38,097 nucleotides of DNA from Oscillospiraceae bacterium (GCA_009783695.1 WRCY01000016.1:1-38097); one strand, 5' to 3'. Positions 29,598-38,097 are shown, numbered from the stretch's first letter. The notes: generated by a model from the sequence alone, not told the origin. Program-made: numbers and translations.

Positions 29598-30302
29598 ATG
29601 TTTTGCAAAGGATGCGGTACTCAGTTACCGGAAAATGTTAAATTCTGTAATAAATGCGGCGCTACTCAAATAGCAGTTCAGCCCGCGCCTGTTCCTGTGC
29701 AGCAGCCTGCGCCTATTGTGCAGCAGCCCGCGCCTATTCCTGTGCAGCAGCCTGTGCCTCCTGTGCAACAATCTTCACCCCCCGTGCAGCAGTATGCTCC
29801 TCCGCCCGCGCAATACGCGCCTGTTCCGGCGGCGAAGCCGAAAACCGGTATAATAATAGGAATTGCCGCTGCGGCTGTAATTATTACAGGACTGGTAATC
29901 ACGTTAATATTAGTTTTAAATAACAACAATTCCGGCAGCAGCACCGGCGGCAGGGAAAGAGAAGAGGAAAGAGAAACTGTCATAGACAGCAATATCATCG
30001 GCGTATGGGAATTGGACTGGAACGACGTATACGATATGGGCGACGGCACATGGTGGGACCCTTTGGACGGCGAATACCCCTCCTATACGTTCAGGAGTGA
30101 CGGAACCTATTCTGTTACAAACACAAGCAAGCCTGTATCGGGGACATACGAAATCAGCGGCAGCTATATAACACTCACCGCAGGCGGCGTGGCTGTTACG
30201 TCAACATTTAATGTAAGAGGAGATACACTTACGATTATAACCGATTATTCCCTTATCGTAGGCGACTCGGAATTTACTGAAGTATATATAAGAGCGGGTT
30301 AA
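29598..30302 (+). CDS. Zinc-ribbon, single-pass membrane protein with extracytoplasmic beta domain
   Basis: The 234-residue protein has an N-terminal zinc ribbon (MFCKGCG, FCNKCGA; C3, C6, C17, C20), a Pro-rich linker with PVQQPAP repeats (~27-78), one transmembrane helix (~84-107), a charged stretch (REREEERE) and a C-terminal domain reading IGVWELDWNDVYD, YTFRSDGTYSV and SGTYEISGSYITLT, a lipocalin-like beta pattern. The predicted topology is ribbon inside, beta domain outside. It shares ribbon and linker style with the TIR gene upstream and is probably its membrane partner or sensor. The ATG at 29598 follows AGGAGGG. A strong terminator ends the pair. Confidence 0.8.
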   Translation: MFCKGCGTQLPENVKFCNKCGATQIAVQPAPVPVQQPAPIVQQPAPIPVQQPVPPVQQSSPPVQQYAPPPAQYAPVPAAKPKTGIIIGIAAAAVIITGLVITLILVLNNNNSGSSTGGREREEERETVIDSNIIGVWELDWNDVYDMGDGTWWDPLDGEYPSYTFRSDGTYSVTNTSKPVSGTYEISGSYITLTAGGVAVTSTFNVRGDTLTIITDYSLIVGDSEFTEVYIRAG

Positions 30303-30314
30303 ATAATACTAAAT

Positions 30315-30348
30315 AAAAACTGCAAGCTTTTTGAGCTTGCAGTTTTTT
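30315..30348. terminator. Strong bidirectional terminator
   Basis: ACTGCAAGCT (30319-30328) pairs with AGCTTGCAGT (30334-30343), extended by AAAA/TTTT, between the convergent zinc-ribbon and DHH genes. Confidence 0.88.
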
Positions 30349-31819
30349 ATATTTTAAAATAAGTTTTCTTAAATATATCCTGCCGGATTATATACACGTC
30401 GTTATTGTCGTCAGACCGCACCGCGATTAAATCGCCCGGCTTACCGTACATATATCCCTCAGTGTTCCAGGCGGTGAAAACCTTTGTGTTTTTGGTGAGC
30501 GGCGCTGCGTAAATATGCATCTCGCCTTTTGCTATGCATGATTTTGCGTGTTTAATCAGCTCCACTGTTTCGCCTGTGATTTTATTCCTTGCTGTCGGGG
30601 AGTAGACGTATTCTTTCGCGAAATTCTCGTCGGTGAGCGTGTAGCTGTTTGCCCACTTTTCGGCTTTTATAGGGTATACCTCACCCAGCGGCCCTATCAT
30701 AAAGTAAATATTCTCGCCCGCCTGCGCTTCGGTGTCGCCCTCGAGCGTGCGTATGAGCAGCGGTGTTCCTTTCTCGTAAATATCAGCTGACATTACAAAG
30801 CCGAGCGGAATCTTCATTTTAACATATTTTGTCATCTTGGTAATATCCAAATCATGGGCCGCAGAGTCCACTATATCATAGCTGTTGAAATATTCAAGAA
30901 TCCGTACTTCCATAAAGGATTCAATATCAATGTCACTCTTGCGGATAAAACCGCCCGCCTTGTGAATGTGCCCGCCGCCCGAGCCCACGCCCTCTGTGAG
31001 GAACGCGGTGAATTCGCTCGCCATAACCGAACGCGAGCAGCTGCGCACGGACAGCTTGTAGCCGTCGGGCAGTTCATTATATACAACGCAGACGTCTATT
31101 CCGCTCACCTGTAGCGCGAGGTCGCTGATGAAGCCTAAAATATTAGGGTCGCACGGCGCGGAGCGGAAAACCGCATACTTGATATCATGATTTGCATAGT
31201 GGTTGGCGAGCGCCGCGCCCGCGATGCCGAGCTCGGATAAGGTCAGATTGTTATTGCGCAGACTGCGTATAATGCTTGCGTCAAACTGCAGGCTGTCGCG
31301 GGCGTCCTTGTCGAGCGGATACGCGATTTCCTCCAGGTTGTTTGTGTCGGTATAAAGCCCGTAATACAGCGCGGTCGATACGTTCGGATACTTGCTTAAA
31401 TCGAAGTTCTCCTGCATCAATAAACTCCACACCAAAGTCGAACAGCTGCCGAGCTGCGATATAATGCCGAATTCAATATCGGTCACCTGTACGTGATGGT
31501 CGATAACGGCGACAGCTTCCGCCTCAAACCTTTCAGCGTTACGCTCGCCGTACTGGCAATCAACGAGCACAAGGGTTTTGATGCCGGGTATTTCACCGGG
31601 CTTAACATATTCAATCGGAATAGCGAGCTTTGAAATCATTTCGAGGAGGTTCGCTTTGGTGATTTCGATATTGCCGGAGTATATGATTTTTGCGGTTTTG
31701 CCGTGTTCTTTCAGATAAGTATATACCGCGAAAGCCGACGCGATTGTATCCGCATCGGGTATATTATGGCACTGTATGGCTATATTGTCGTGCTGCAATA
31801 AATCTGAAAGCTTAAACAT
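30347..31819 (-). CDS. DHH/DHHA1-family phosphoesterase with C-terminal extension
   Basis: The 490-residue protein has the DHH-family motifs: HNIPDADTIASA (motif with DxD), LVLVDCQYG, AVIDHHV (DHH), and the DHHA1 motif VGSGGGHIHKAGG near residue 280. Stand-alone DHH-DHHA1 proteins hydrolyse nanoRNA, pAp or cyclic dinucleotides. A C-terminal extension of about 170 residues (from ~320), with an IGPLGEVYPIKAEKW segment and a YGKPGDLIAVRSDD end, is not part of the core. The substrate is therefore unknown. Its ATG at 31819 is 12 bases after AAGGAC. It is transcribed alone from the promoter at 31982-32010 through a long leader. Confidence 0.85.
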   Translation of the reverse strand: MFKLSDLLQHDNIAIQCHNIPDADTIASAFAVYTYLKEHGKTAKIIYSGNIEITKANLLEMISKLAIPIEYVKPGEIPGIKTLVLVDCQYGERNAERFEAEAVAVIDHHVQVTDIEFGIISQLGSCSTLVWSLLMQENFDLSKYPNVSTALYYGLYTDTNNLEEIAYPLDKDARDSLQFDASIIRSLRNNNLTLSELGIAGAALANHYANHDIKYAVFRSAPCDPNILGFISDLALQVSGIDVCVVYNELPDGYKLSVRSCSRSVMASEFTAFLTEGVGSGGGHIHKAGGFIRKSDIDIESFMEVRILEYFNSYDIVDSAAHDLDITKMTKYVKMKIPLGFVMSADIYEKGTPLLIRTLEGDTEAQAGENIYFMIGPLGEVYPIKAEKWANSYTLTDENFAKEYVYSPTARNKITGETVELIKHAKSCIAKGEMHIYAAPLTKNTKVFTAWNTEGYMYGKPGDLIAVRSDDNNDVYIIRQDIFKKTYFKI

Positions 31820-31845
31820 ATTGATTTATTTGTCCTTAATGCATT

Positions 31846-31872
31846 AAAATAAAACCCGTTACGCCTTACGGG
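31846..31872 (-). terminator. Terminator-like hairpin in the DHH gene leader (possible attenuator)
   Basis: On the minus strand CCCGT-(8)-ACGGG (31872-31855) is followed by TTTTATTTT (31854-31846), inside the ~155-base leader, 27 bases before the ATG. The stem is short. The rest of 31873-31981 shows no feature I can name. Confidence 0.4.
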
Positions 31873-31981
31873 AATTGGGATTAAAAAGTTTTATCTATTG
31901 CCTCGTGTTAGCTTCTCAATGGGTAAGACAATGAACCGATTATTAGTAAAATACAAGGCTCAAAATGAAATGCTCCATGCT

Positions 31982-32010
31982 ATTATATCATAATTTGCAT
32001 ACGTTTTCAA
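31982..32010 (-). promoter_or_regulatory. Sigma-A promoter of the DHH gene
   Basis: Minus-strand TTGAAA (32010-32005) and TATAAT (31987-31982) are 17 bases apart. Confidence 0.7.
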
Positions 32011-32030
32011 GTGAAACATAAAATTTTATA

Positions 32031-32058
32031 TTGACATTTTAAGCTGATGGTATATACT
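32031..32058 (+). promoter_or_regulatory. Promoter of the two-component genes
   Basis: TTGACA (32031-32036) and TATACT (32053-32058) have a 16-base spacer. The leader to the kinase ATG is about 135 bases, with no recognised element. Confidence 0.65.
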
Positions 32059-32198
32059 AAGAAGTAGAAAATTTATTGCCGGATAAATAATTAATACTCA
32101 TTGCCGCCATTTTAAGATTGCTGACTTTCGTTCAATGAGCATAACCCGCAGACTGTTTAGCTTTTACATTGTTTTCAATATCAAAAGGGGGTATAATC

Positions 32199-33557
32199 AT
32201 GTTTTGGGCAGGCGTTAACATAATGGGTTTTATCATGATGTGCCTTATGTACCTCAACACGAGCGCAGGAGAAGCAAAAAATTTTCCGGACTTAAAAATG
32301 TTTAGGATGATTCAAATATCGGTAATGCTTCATATCATTTTTTGTACGGCGGGGCATTTGTTTGAAATGGGGCAATTTATAGGCTTTTCATCCGAGCGGG
32401 AAATATTTTATGCCGTAAATACAATCTATTTTATAATTGTCCCGATTCCCGCTTTCCTGTGGTTTCTGATATGCGATTATAAGGTGTGGGGAAACATGGC
32501 GGGGTTAAAAAAACGTTTGCGGTGGTATTTAATTCCGCTGATTGCTAACATGATTTTTGTAGCGTTCACACCGATTCATGGTTTAACTTTTTTCCTTGAC
32601 GGAGAGAATATATATCATCGCGGCTCACTCGCTGTAATCACATGGGTTGTTTGCTGGCTCTACACACTCGGAACATACCCGATTTTAGCGATCAAAACAA
32701 AAAACAAACCCGCTCTGCCGTTCAAAGGTATTAACATTTACTACTACGCGTTTCAATTACTTCCCGTTATACTGTCATTAGTGCAAATTATGTTCTACGG
32801 AACTCTTTTCATCAGTATGGCAATGGTAATATCGACATTCATTATTTTTTCTACCATACACAATAAACGATTATTGGAAATCACTGCTAAGCACCATTTG
32901 GCAAAAGCCGAATTAACCGTTGCAAAATTGGAAAACGAACTAACGCAAAGCCGGATTGCTACCATGCTTACACAAATTCAACCTCACTTTCTGTATAATT
33001 CCCTTACAGCTATACGTGAGTTATGTTATATCGACCCGAAAATCGCAAGTCAGACTGTTGATGAGTTTGCTGAATATCTGCGGTTCAACCTTGACTCGCT
33101 TTTGGAAAATAAACTGATTCCGTTTACCAAGGAACTAACCCATACCGAAACATATTTGAAAATCGAAAAGAAACGCTTTAACAAAAGCTTGAATATAATC
33201 TACGACATTAACGCGCAAGACTTTTTACTTCCGGCTCTGACATTACAGCCAATCGTTGAAAATGCCGTACTGCACGGAATCACACCAAAAGACGGCGGCG
33301 GGACGGTTACAATCCGCACCGGAGAAGACGCGGGCAGCTTTATAATTACCGTAACAGATGACGGCATGGGGTTTGACCGGAGTGCCTCCGGCGGCAATAT
33401 TTCTTCTTCGCCGCAATCGTCAAGAAGTCACATTGGAATTGAAAACGTCCGCAGCCGTCTTACCGTGATGAGCGGCGGCACTCTTGAAGTCCGGAGCGAA
33501 GTCGGAAAAGGTACAAACGCAGTAATTAAAATCCCGAAGGAGAAAGGGCATGGATAA
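32199..33557 (+). CDS. LytS-type sensor histidine kinase with multi-helix membrane domain
   Basis: The 452-residue protein has about seven N-terminal transmembrane helices (to ~residue 215), like the 7TM sensor region of some histidine kinases. A coiled-coil linker follows, then the His_kinase (PF06580) domain: LTQIQPHFLYNSLTAIRELC with the phosphorylated His, then an ATPase domain with PIVENAVLHGI (N box), TDDGMGF (G1) and GIENVRSRL (G2). ATG 32199 follows AAAAGGGGGT; a longer frame from 32169 lacks a binding site. Its stop overlaps the regulator gene by eight bases. The signal is unknown. Confidence 0.9.
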   Translation: MFWAGVNIMGFIMMCLMYLNTSAGEAKNFPDLKMFRMIQISVMLHIIFCTAGHLFEMGQFIGFSSEREIFYAVNTIYFIIVPIPAFLWFLICDYKVWGNMAGLKKRLRWYLIPLIANMIFVAFTPIHGLTFFLDGENIYHRGSLAVITWVVCWLYTLGTYPILAIKTKNKPALPFKGINIYYYAFQLLPVILSLVQIMFYGTLFISMAMVISTFIIFSTIHNKRLLEITAKHHLAKAELTVAKLENELTQSRIATMLTQIQPHFLYNSLTAIRELCYIDPKIASQTVDEFAEYLRFNLDSLLENKLIPFTKELTHTETYLKIEKKRFNKSLNIIYDINAQDFLLPALTLQPIVENAVLHGITPKDGGGTVTIRTGEDAGSFIITVTDDGMGFDRSASGGNISSSPQSSRSHIGIENVRSRLTVMSGGTLEVRSEVGKGTNAVIKIPKEKGHG

Positions 33558-34269
33558 ATATTCGTCCGTAGCGGAGAATCTCAGTGGCAGCTCTCCGGTG
33601 AACATAATAGCTGTAGATGATGAAATCCTTGCACTAAACGGAATGGAGCGGGTAATAAAAAACGTATTGCCCGATTGCAGCCTTGCTTGTTTCGACAGGG
33701 CTGTTGATTCGCTTGATTATGCGAAAACCGCCCGGATTGATATAGCTTTTCTCGATATAAACATGAGCGGCACGGACGGGTTGACGCTTGCAAAGCATTT
33801 AGTTGAAATACACAGTAAAACCAATATTATATACGTAACGGGCTACGCTCATTATGCTTTGGATTCAATCAAGGCTCACGCAAGCGACTTTCTGATAAAA
33901 CCGATTACCGAGGAAAAGGTATTGTCGGCTATGGAGCAGCTGCGCCACCCCATTGACAGAAGCGAAGTCCCGCATATAATCACAAAAGGCAGGCTCACGC
34001 TTGACATTGTTTCCTCACAGGCATTTATAAACGGCATGGATATACTGCTTACTCAAAAAGAATTCGCTTTATTGTTAATGTTTATTCAAAATGAATACAA
34101 AGCATTAAACGCTAAGTATCTATACGAAAACGTGTGGAATAAAAGTATAAATGACGATAATACCACCCTCAAAAAGCATATTTCAAATCTGCGGGAAAAA
34201 TTAAAAGACAGCGGATATTCCGTTTCAGTTATTCGGGGCGAGGGATACCGTCTTGAAATAGTGAAGTGA
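33550..34269 (+). CDS. Response regulator with OmpR/PhoB-type winged-helix output
   Basis: The 239-residue protein has a receiver domain (residues ~17-130): IIAVDDE acidic pair, FLDINMSGTDG phosphoacceptor Asp, VTGYAHYALDS and LIKPITEE lysine. The output domain is a Trans_reg_C winged helix, with LLTQKEFALLLMF, TTLKKHISNLREKLKD and VIRGEGYRLE. PF06580 kinases usually pair with LytTR or AraC-type regulators, so the OmpR-type output is less common. The gene overlaps the kinase by eight bases and the pair is surely co-translated. A plausible target is the surface protein gene just downstream, but no binding repeat was identified. Confidence 0.92.
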   Translation: MDKYSSVAENLSGSSPVNIIAVDDEILALNGMERVIKNVLPDCSLACFDRAVDSLDYAKTARIDIAFLDINMSGTDGLTLAKHLVEIHSKTNIIYVTGYAHYALDSIKAHASDFLIKPITEEKVLSAMEQLRHPIDRSEVPHIITKGRLTLDIVSSQAFINGMDILLTQKEFALLLMFIQNEYKALNAKYLYENVWNKSINDDNTTLKKHISNLREKLKDSGYSVSVIRGEGYRLEIVK

Positions 34270-34293
34270 CGGAAGCATAACAGGAATAGATGC

Positions 34294-34325
34294 AAGGTGA
34301 AGAATTCTTCACCTTTCTTGTTTTC
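34294..34325 (+). terminator. Terminator after the response regulator
   Basis: The 11-base arms AAGGTGAAGAA (34294-34304) and TTCTTCACCTT (34305-34315) form a perfect palindrome, followed by TCTTGTTTTC. Confidence 0.75.
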
Positions 34326-34327
34326 TA

Positions 34328-34356
34328 TTTACTTTTTCCGCTCAATGCATTATAAT
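34328..34356 (+). promoter_or_regulatory. Promoter of the large surface-protein gene
   Basis: TTTACT (34328-34333) and TATAAT (34351-34356) are 17 bases apart. The leader of about 130 bases (34363-34494) shows no other element I can name. Confidence 0.6.
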
Positions 34357-34494
34357 ATATTATAGTATGTGCAGTAGAATTTAAGTAAAAAGGAACCAAA
34401 AATAATTTCCGTTCATAATGGCAAAAACGCTTTAACAATACATACACGCCGCCTGTCGTTCACGGGCAGAATAAAACTCGGAGGAAAATTTTAA

Positions 34495-37400
34495 ATGTCT
34501 GTCAAAAACAAGATAAGCAAAAAGCTGGTAGCCTTATTGTTACCGCTCTGCATGGTACTTACGATTATACCGGTGATTTCAACACCGGTACAGGCAACGT
34601 CAACGGGGCACGTAATAACAAGTGCGCTCAACTTCATCGACAATAACCTTCCTGCTCCTGATGCTCAATGCAGTGTTTGTTCGTCCGACCATTGCTGGGT
34701 CTGGAACAACGGTACACGTACTCTTACGCTCAATGGGGTCAACATGATTGTTGCAAGCGGCGCAGCGGCAATTAACCTGCCCGCCGGCTCGACCGTTAAC
34801 ACAGCTGCAGGCAGCGTTAACAACATTACGCACACGGCCGGTCAAGCCTACGCCCTGCGCTCACCTGTTTCAGTAGCCGGCGGCGGTGCTATGACTGTTG
34901 GCGGTAGCGGAACGCTGAACTTGACTAATAACAGCTCGAACACGGGCAACGACAGCGCGGCCATATTCGCCGACGGCGACATAACTATCACCGGCGGCAC
35001 GATAAACATATCTGCCAACTCCACCAATGCAACGGGTAATGCAGGTCATTTATACGGCATCAATTCAAACGGAAAAAACATAGCTATATCAAACGCCACA
35101 ATTAGAGTACAAGCCGTTAGCACCACTGGCGGCGGGGTTCAAGCCTTAACTACGACAGGTAGCATAAGTATAACGAACAGCGACATCGACATCGTAGCCA
35201 GCCGTAGCGGTGGCTCCGGCACAAGCAGGGGTATATTCTCAGGCGCGGGTCTGACGTTCACAAGCGGTTCGCTTAAAATCGTGGTCGATAAGGCTGCCGA
35301 GGCTTCGGGTACGATAAGCGCGTCCACATTTAATTTGCCGGCTGCCTATTGGTATACGACCGATTCCGCCGCTAAAACGCTTACCTCTCATACCCCGACG
35401 GCATATACCAACGCATCTACACATGAGTATACGCATATCTCGTCATTAGGCGCAGCGGTAACGGCGCCGGGTAGCACGTACAACGAAAATTACCGATTAT
35501 ACCTTGACCCGACCGGCATTTTAAGGGCCGGAGGGGCGAATGGTGCGAACGTCACCCATCGTTTCAATCCGACAAATATATCGTTTAACACGAGTAATGA
35601 TACATGGACGTTCAACAACTTTAATTTTACATCCAACGCATCGACTGCGGTATTTGTTCCAAGCACATCTCCCGCCGTAACAATTAACCTTGTCGGCAGC
35701 AGCGTGGTCACGAGCGTCACCGCCATCACGAACATAGCTTCGTACGGCATAGACATAAACAGCGCTGTTGGCGTGCCCGTAATGATTACGGGAGCCGGAA
35801 CCCTTACCGTCACCGGCGGAGATTCGGGCACAAACGCATCATATGGCATCAATGCCGCGCACCTTACGTTCAACAGCGGTATCATCAACGCAGGTGGCGG
35901 CACGACAACAAGCGGTGTGAGCGGCGGTGTACATACCAACGGCACACTTATTGTGAGCGGAGCAGCAACATTTAACGCAGCAGGCGGAACAGCAAATACC
36001 GCTACAAATTCAAGAGGAATAAACGTAACCGGCGCGGCGGGTAATTTTATAATGAACGGCGGTACGGTCAATGCCACCGCTGTAAACGGCGGCAGGAGCA
36101 TTGAAATAGCCAACACTTCGCAAATGACTGCAAACGGCGGAACAGTTAATGCGGCGAGCGGCATTAATCTTTTAGGCAGATTAAATTTGAACGAAAACGT
36201 AATTAATGCAAGCCATGTTATTACAACTTCCGCTCTCGCAAGAAGTATAATTGCAACAAGCGGTACAGCCATTACGGAAAGAACGAACGCTTTCTACAAC
36301 GCGACCGGCGGCAAAGGCAATTCGGCAACCAGCGCTTTCCATATATGGAGCAGTACGGACGCGTCCGGCGTTGTTTCCCTGTCCTCGCCCGGCTGGAGAA
36401 TAGCCACGCCTGCGGAGATATTAGCGATTGAGCTTTTGGACATCGCACAAGCGAATGTTGCTACGCAAACTGTCATACCGTCAGGCAGCAGAACGCTTGC
36501 CGCTGACGCTGCGATTCCGGCAGGAGTGAAGCTGGTTATCACAGCTAACGGAGCCGGACGGGTTACTGTCGGAGCAGACGGCTCGCTGACCATAAACGGC
36601 GGCACAATTGACATCGATAACAGCGCTCAAAATGCAATTACAATCAACGACAACAGAACAATGACAATATCGGGAGGCGCTGTCAATGTAGCCAATACCG
36701 GAGGCAGCGGGATAAATCTTGCCGGAGCAAACAGCACATTGACAATCGGCTCGGCAGGTGCTACATCGGACGTAGTCTTAAATCTCAACGGCGAAACGTC
36801 GCTTATCGGAACGGGAATCATAACCGGCGTGAACAGTACGGCAAATGACAGTAAAGCGAAAATCATTGTAGGTGCGACCGCTCCGACAAGAACGGTTGAT
36901 AATTTCTTTAATGCGAGCGGTAGTGCTGCAAATACAATATCGGCAAATATGACTTATGCGTGGGACGCCGACGCGGGCGGTACGGGTACGGCAGGGTGGA
37001 AAGCACAAAGCACTTCCTGCGCCCACACATGGGTAAGCAACGGTAACGGCACTCATAACTGTACAACGGCAAGCGGCTGCGGAGTTACAAACGAAGCCTG
37101 TGCGTCATCAAATCCGGCGAACTGTACCGTGTGTGAAAAATGCGAAGCTGCGTTCAGAATGCACACACCGAAAGCTGACGACTGCACAACTTGTAGTGTC
37201 TGCACAGCCGCAAGCGTCACAGGTTTAAACGCAAACCATATACCGAAAGCTGCTGATTGTACAGAATGCAGCGAATGTACAGCGGTAGGTCTGACCTCCT
37301 GCGTAACCGCTCCGAAATGCGCAGCCTGTCAAGCAGCTTGCTCCCCTCACACAAACAGAACAACCGCAAATTGCACGGTGTGCGGGGATTGCGGAGCTAT

Positions 37401-38097
37401 GGGGCTTGAGAGGGAATGTAATGATTCGGCGCCCTGCACCGCTCATGCCTGTTCCGACCATACAATAAGCAATCAGGCGGAAGCAGATGCGGACTGCATG
37501 GTCAGCCTTGTCTGCGCCTGCGGTCATATAATCACGTCGGGAGCGGCAGGTCACACGCCGAAAGCTGACGACTGCACGGCTTGCAGTGTCTGCACTGCAA
37601 CGAACGGCACGGGCTTAAACGCAAACCATACGGCGGGAACGGCGGCAACCTGCACATCGGCACAATTTTGCGTAAACTGTACGCATCAAATGGCGGCAGA
37701 GTCGGGCCACGATTTCGGTACAAGCAATAACAACGGCACTCACACCTGCAAGCGTGACGGCTGTACGGCAACTGAAAGCTGCTCGCCGAGAACATCGGGC
37801 GCGACTTGTACGACCTGCGGCTACAGAACGCCATCTTCTTCCAGAGGCGGAGGAGGCGGTTCAACCGATGAAGCCGCACCTCCTGCAAACATAGTTCAAA
37901 CCGGCTCTGCCGGTACCATACCGCCAAATTTCGCAATCTCCGCAGCAACAGTTAATAACATAAAGGGCGACCTCCCCTTTGCACGGCTTCGCATAACCGC
38001 GACAGGCAACGTACCTGTTAACTTAGGTACGGACACCGCAGGACAAAATGCGGTTCTCACAAGGCTGAACGCTGACGGAGAGCTTGAAGTTGTAAAC
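34495..38097 (+). CDS. Large secreted beta-repeat and Cys/His-rich surface protein, 3' end outside window
   Basis: An open frame of 1201 codons runs to the window end without a stop. ATG 34495 follows GGAGG by ten bases. A signal peptide ends near PVISTPVQA. Residues ~40-840 are Gly/Asn/Thr-rich repeats such as DGDITITGGTINI and GAGTLTVTGGDSG, a pattern expected for a right-handed beta-helix and seen in Cthe_2159-like carbohydrate-binding proteins. Residues ~843-1110 are a Cys/His-rich block with repeats like HTPKADDCTTCSVCTA. A Gly/Ser-rich linker (SSSRGGGGGST) and the start of another domain follow. It is probably an adhesin or polysaccharide-binding surface protein. Confidence 0.85.
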   Translation, partial: MSVKNKISKKLVALLLPLCMVLTIIPVISTPVQATSTGHVITSALNFIDNNLPAPDAQCSVCSSDHCWVWNNGTRTLTLNGVNMIVASGAAAINLPAGSTVNTAAGSVNNITHTAGQAYALRSPVSVAGGGAMTVGGSGTLNLTNNSSNTGNDSAAIFADGDITITGGTINISANSTNATGNAGHLYGINSNGKNIAISNATIRVQAVSTTGGGVQALTTTGSISITNSDIDIVASRSGGSGTSRGIFSGAGLTFTSGSLKIVVDKAAEASGTISASTFNLPAAYWYTTDSAAKTLTSHTPTAYTNASTHEYTHISSLGAAVTAPGSTYNENYRLYLDPTGILRAGGANGANVTHRFNPTNISFNTSNDTWTFNNFNFTSNASTAVFVPSTSPAVTINLVGSSVVTSVTAITNIASYGIDINSAVGVPVMITGAGTLTVTGGDSGTNASYGINAAHLTFNSGIINAGGGTTTSGVSGGVHTNGTLIVSGAATFNAAGGTANTATNSRGINVTGAAGNFIMNGGTVNATAVNGGRSIEIANTSQMTANGGTVNAASGINLLGRLNLNENVINASHVITTSALARSIIATSGTAITERTNAFYNATGGKGNSATSAFHIWSSTDASGVVSLSSPGWRIATPAEILAIELLDIAQANVATQTVIPSGSRTLAADAAIPAGVKLVITANGAGRVTVGADGSLTINGGTIDIDNSAQNAITINDNRTMTISGGAVNVANTGGSGINLAGANSTLTIGSAGATSDVVLNLNGETSLIGTGIITGVNSTANDSKAKIIVGATAPTRTVDNFFNASGSAANTISANMTYAWDADAGGTGTAGWKAQSTSCAHTWVSNGNGTHNCTTASGCGVTNEACASSNPANCTVCEKCEAAFRMHTPKADDCTTCSVCTAASVTGLNANHIPKAADCTECSECTAVGLTSCVTAPKCAACQAACSPHTNRTTANCTVCGDCGAMGLERECNDSAPCTAHACSDHTISNQAEADADCMVSLVCACGHIITSGAAGHTPKADDCTACSVCTATNGTGLNANHTAGTAATCTSAQFCVNCTHQMAAESGHDFGTSNNNGTHTCKRDGCTATESCSPRTSGATCTTCGYRTPSSSRGGGGGSTDEAAPPANIVQTGSAGTIPPNFAISAATVNNIKGDLPFARLRITATGNVPVNLGTDTAGQNAVLTRLNADGELEVVN

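Noticed and set aside
29024-30302. Thoeris anti-phage system
   Set aside because: No ThsA-like effector is adjacent. The TIR gene is paired with a membrane zinc-ribbon protein instead.
34600-37948. Long minus-strand open frames opposite the large surface-protein gene
   Set aside because: They are shadows caused by the biased Gly/Asn/Thr codon composition of the plus-strand gene. They lack ribosome binding sites and resemble no protein family.
1-38097. Insertion sequences, prophage, tRNA or rRNA genes
   Set aside because: No transposase, integrase or phage protein was found in any frame, and no cloverleaf or rRNA segment was recognised by eye.

Overview
The window looks like chromosome of an anaerobic, fermentative low-to-mid-GC Firmicute of the Clostridia type. 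It has acetate kinase, a D-lactate-type dehydrogenase, an oxygen-sensitive class III ribonucleotide reductase, the short archaeal-like prolyl-tRNA synthetase, AGGAGG-type ribosome binding sites, frequent TTG starts and sigma-A promoters with 17-base spacers. I cannot name the species. No tRNA, rRNA, CRISPR array, transposase or phage gene was seen.

Layout. 1-3122 (minus): the start of murA, tmcAL and a P-loop kinase. 3160-4976 (plus): ackA and a small membrane protein. 5019-7522 (minus): two unassigned genes, one with a YcxB-like domain. 7646-9872 (plus): proS and a surface protein. 10011-10502 (minus): an isochorismatase-like hydrolase. 10774-15795 (plus): nrdD behind two NrdR-box-like sites, then a membrane protein, yfbR, a HAD phosphatase and an RNHCP protein. 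15788-18092 (minus): a small HMA-like protein, a lipoprotein, D-LDH and an HPr-like protein. 18186-20896 (minus): rpmG-secE-nusG-rplK-rplA, with a 40-bp tandem array between secE and nusG. 20928-22431 (minus): queT behind a preQ1-I riboswitch, then a small membrane protein and a Cys/His/Asp-rich lipoprotein. 22420-27074: an SGNH hydrolase (plus), mnmA (minus), then a YesL-like protein, a PHP phosphoesterase and a TSCPD protein (plus). 27173-30302: a chemoreceptor (minus), then a TIR/zinc-ribbon gene pair (plus). 30347-34269: a DHH phosphoesterase (minus), then a LytS-type kinase with an OmpR-type regulator (plus). 34495 to the end (plus): a very large secreted beta-repeat, Cys/His-rich protein that runs off the window.

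The most unusual signal is a dispersed ~70-80 bp cassette, mostly at junctions between same-strand genes (eleven loci, some tandem). Each good copy holds a small hairpin, an extended Shine-Dalgarno sequence and an ORF of exactly 22 codons, usually with a TTG start. The peptide consensus is MKxxxTxSGKTLFSFxFxEERT, and the stop overlaps an ATG as TAATG. In several copies a three-codon ORF follows whose stop overlaps the true start as ATGA. This reads as a repeated termination-reinitiation coupling device or leader peptide family; I know of no description of it.

Other notable items are the secE-nusG repeat array, CAATTG-rich repeats at gene ends (one supplies the last codons of mnmA), the TIR/zinc-ribbon pair, the HPr-like protein lacking the HPr histidine, and the metal-binding-type lipoprotein under the queuosine riboswitch.
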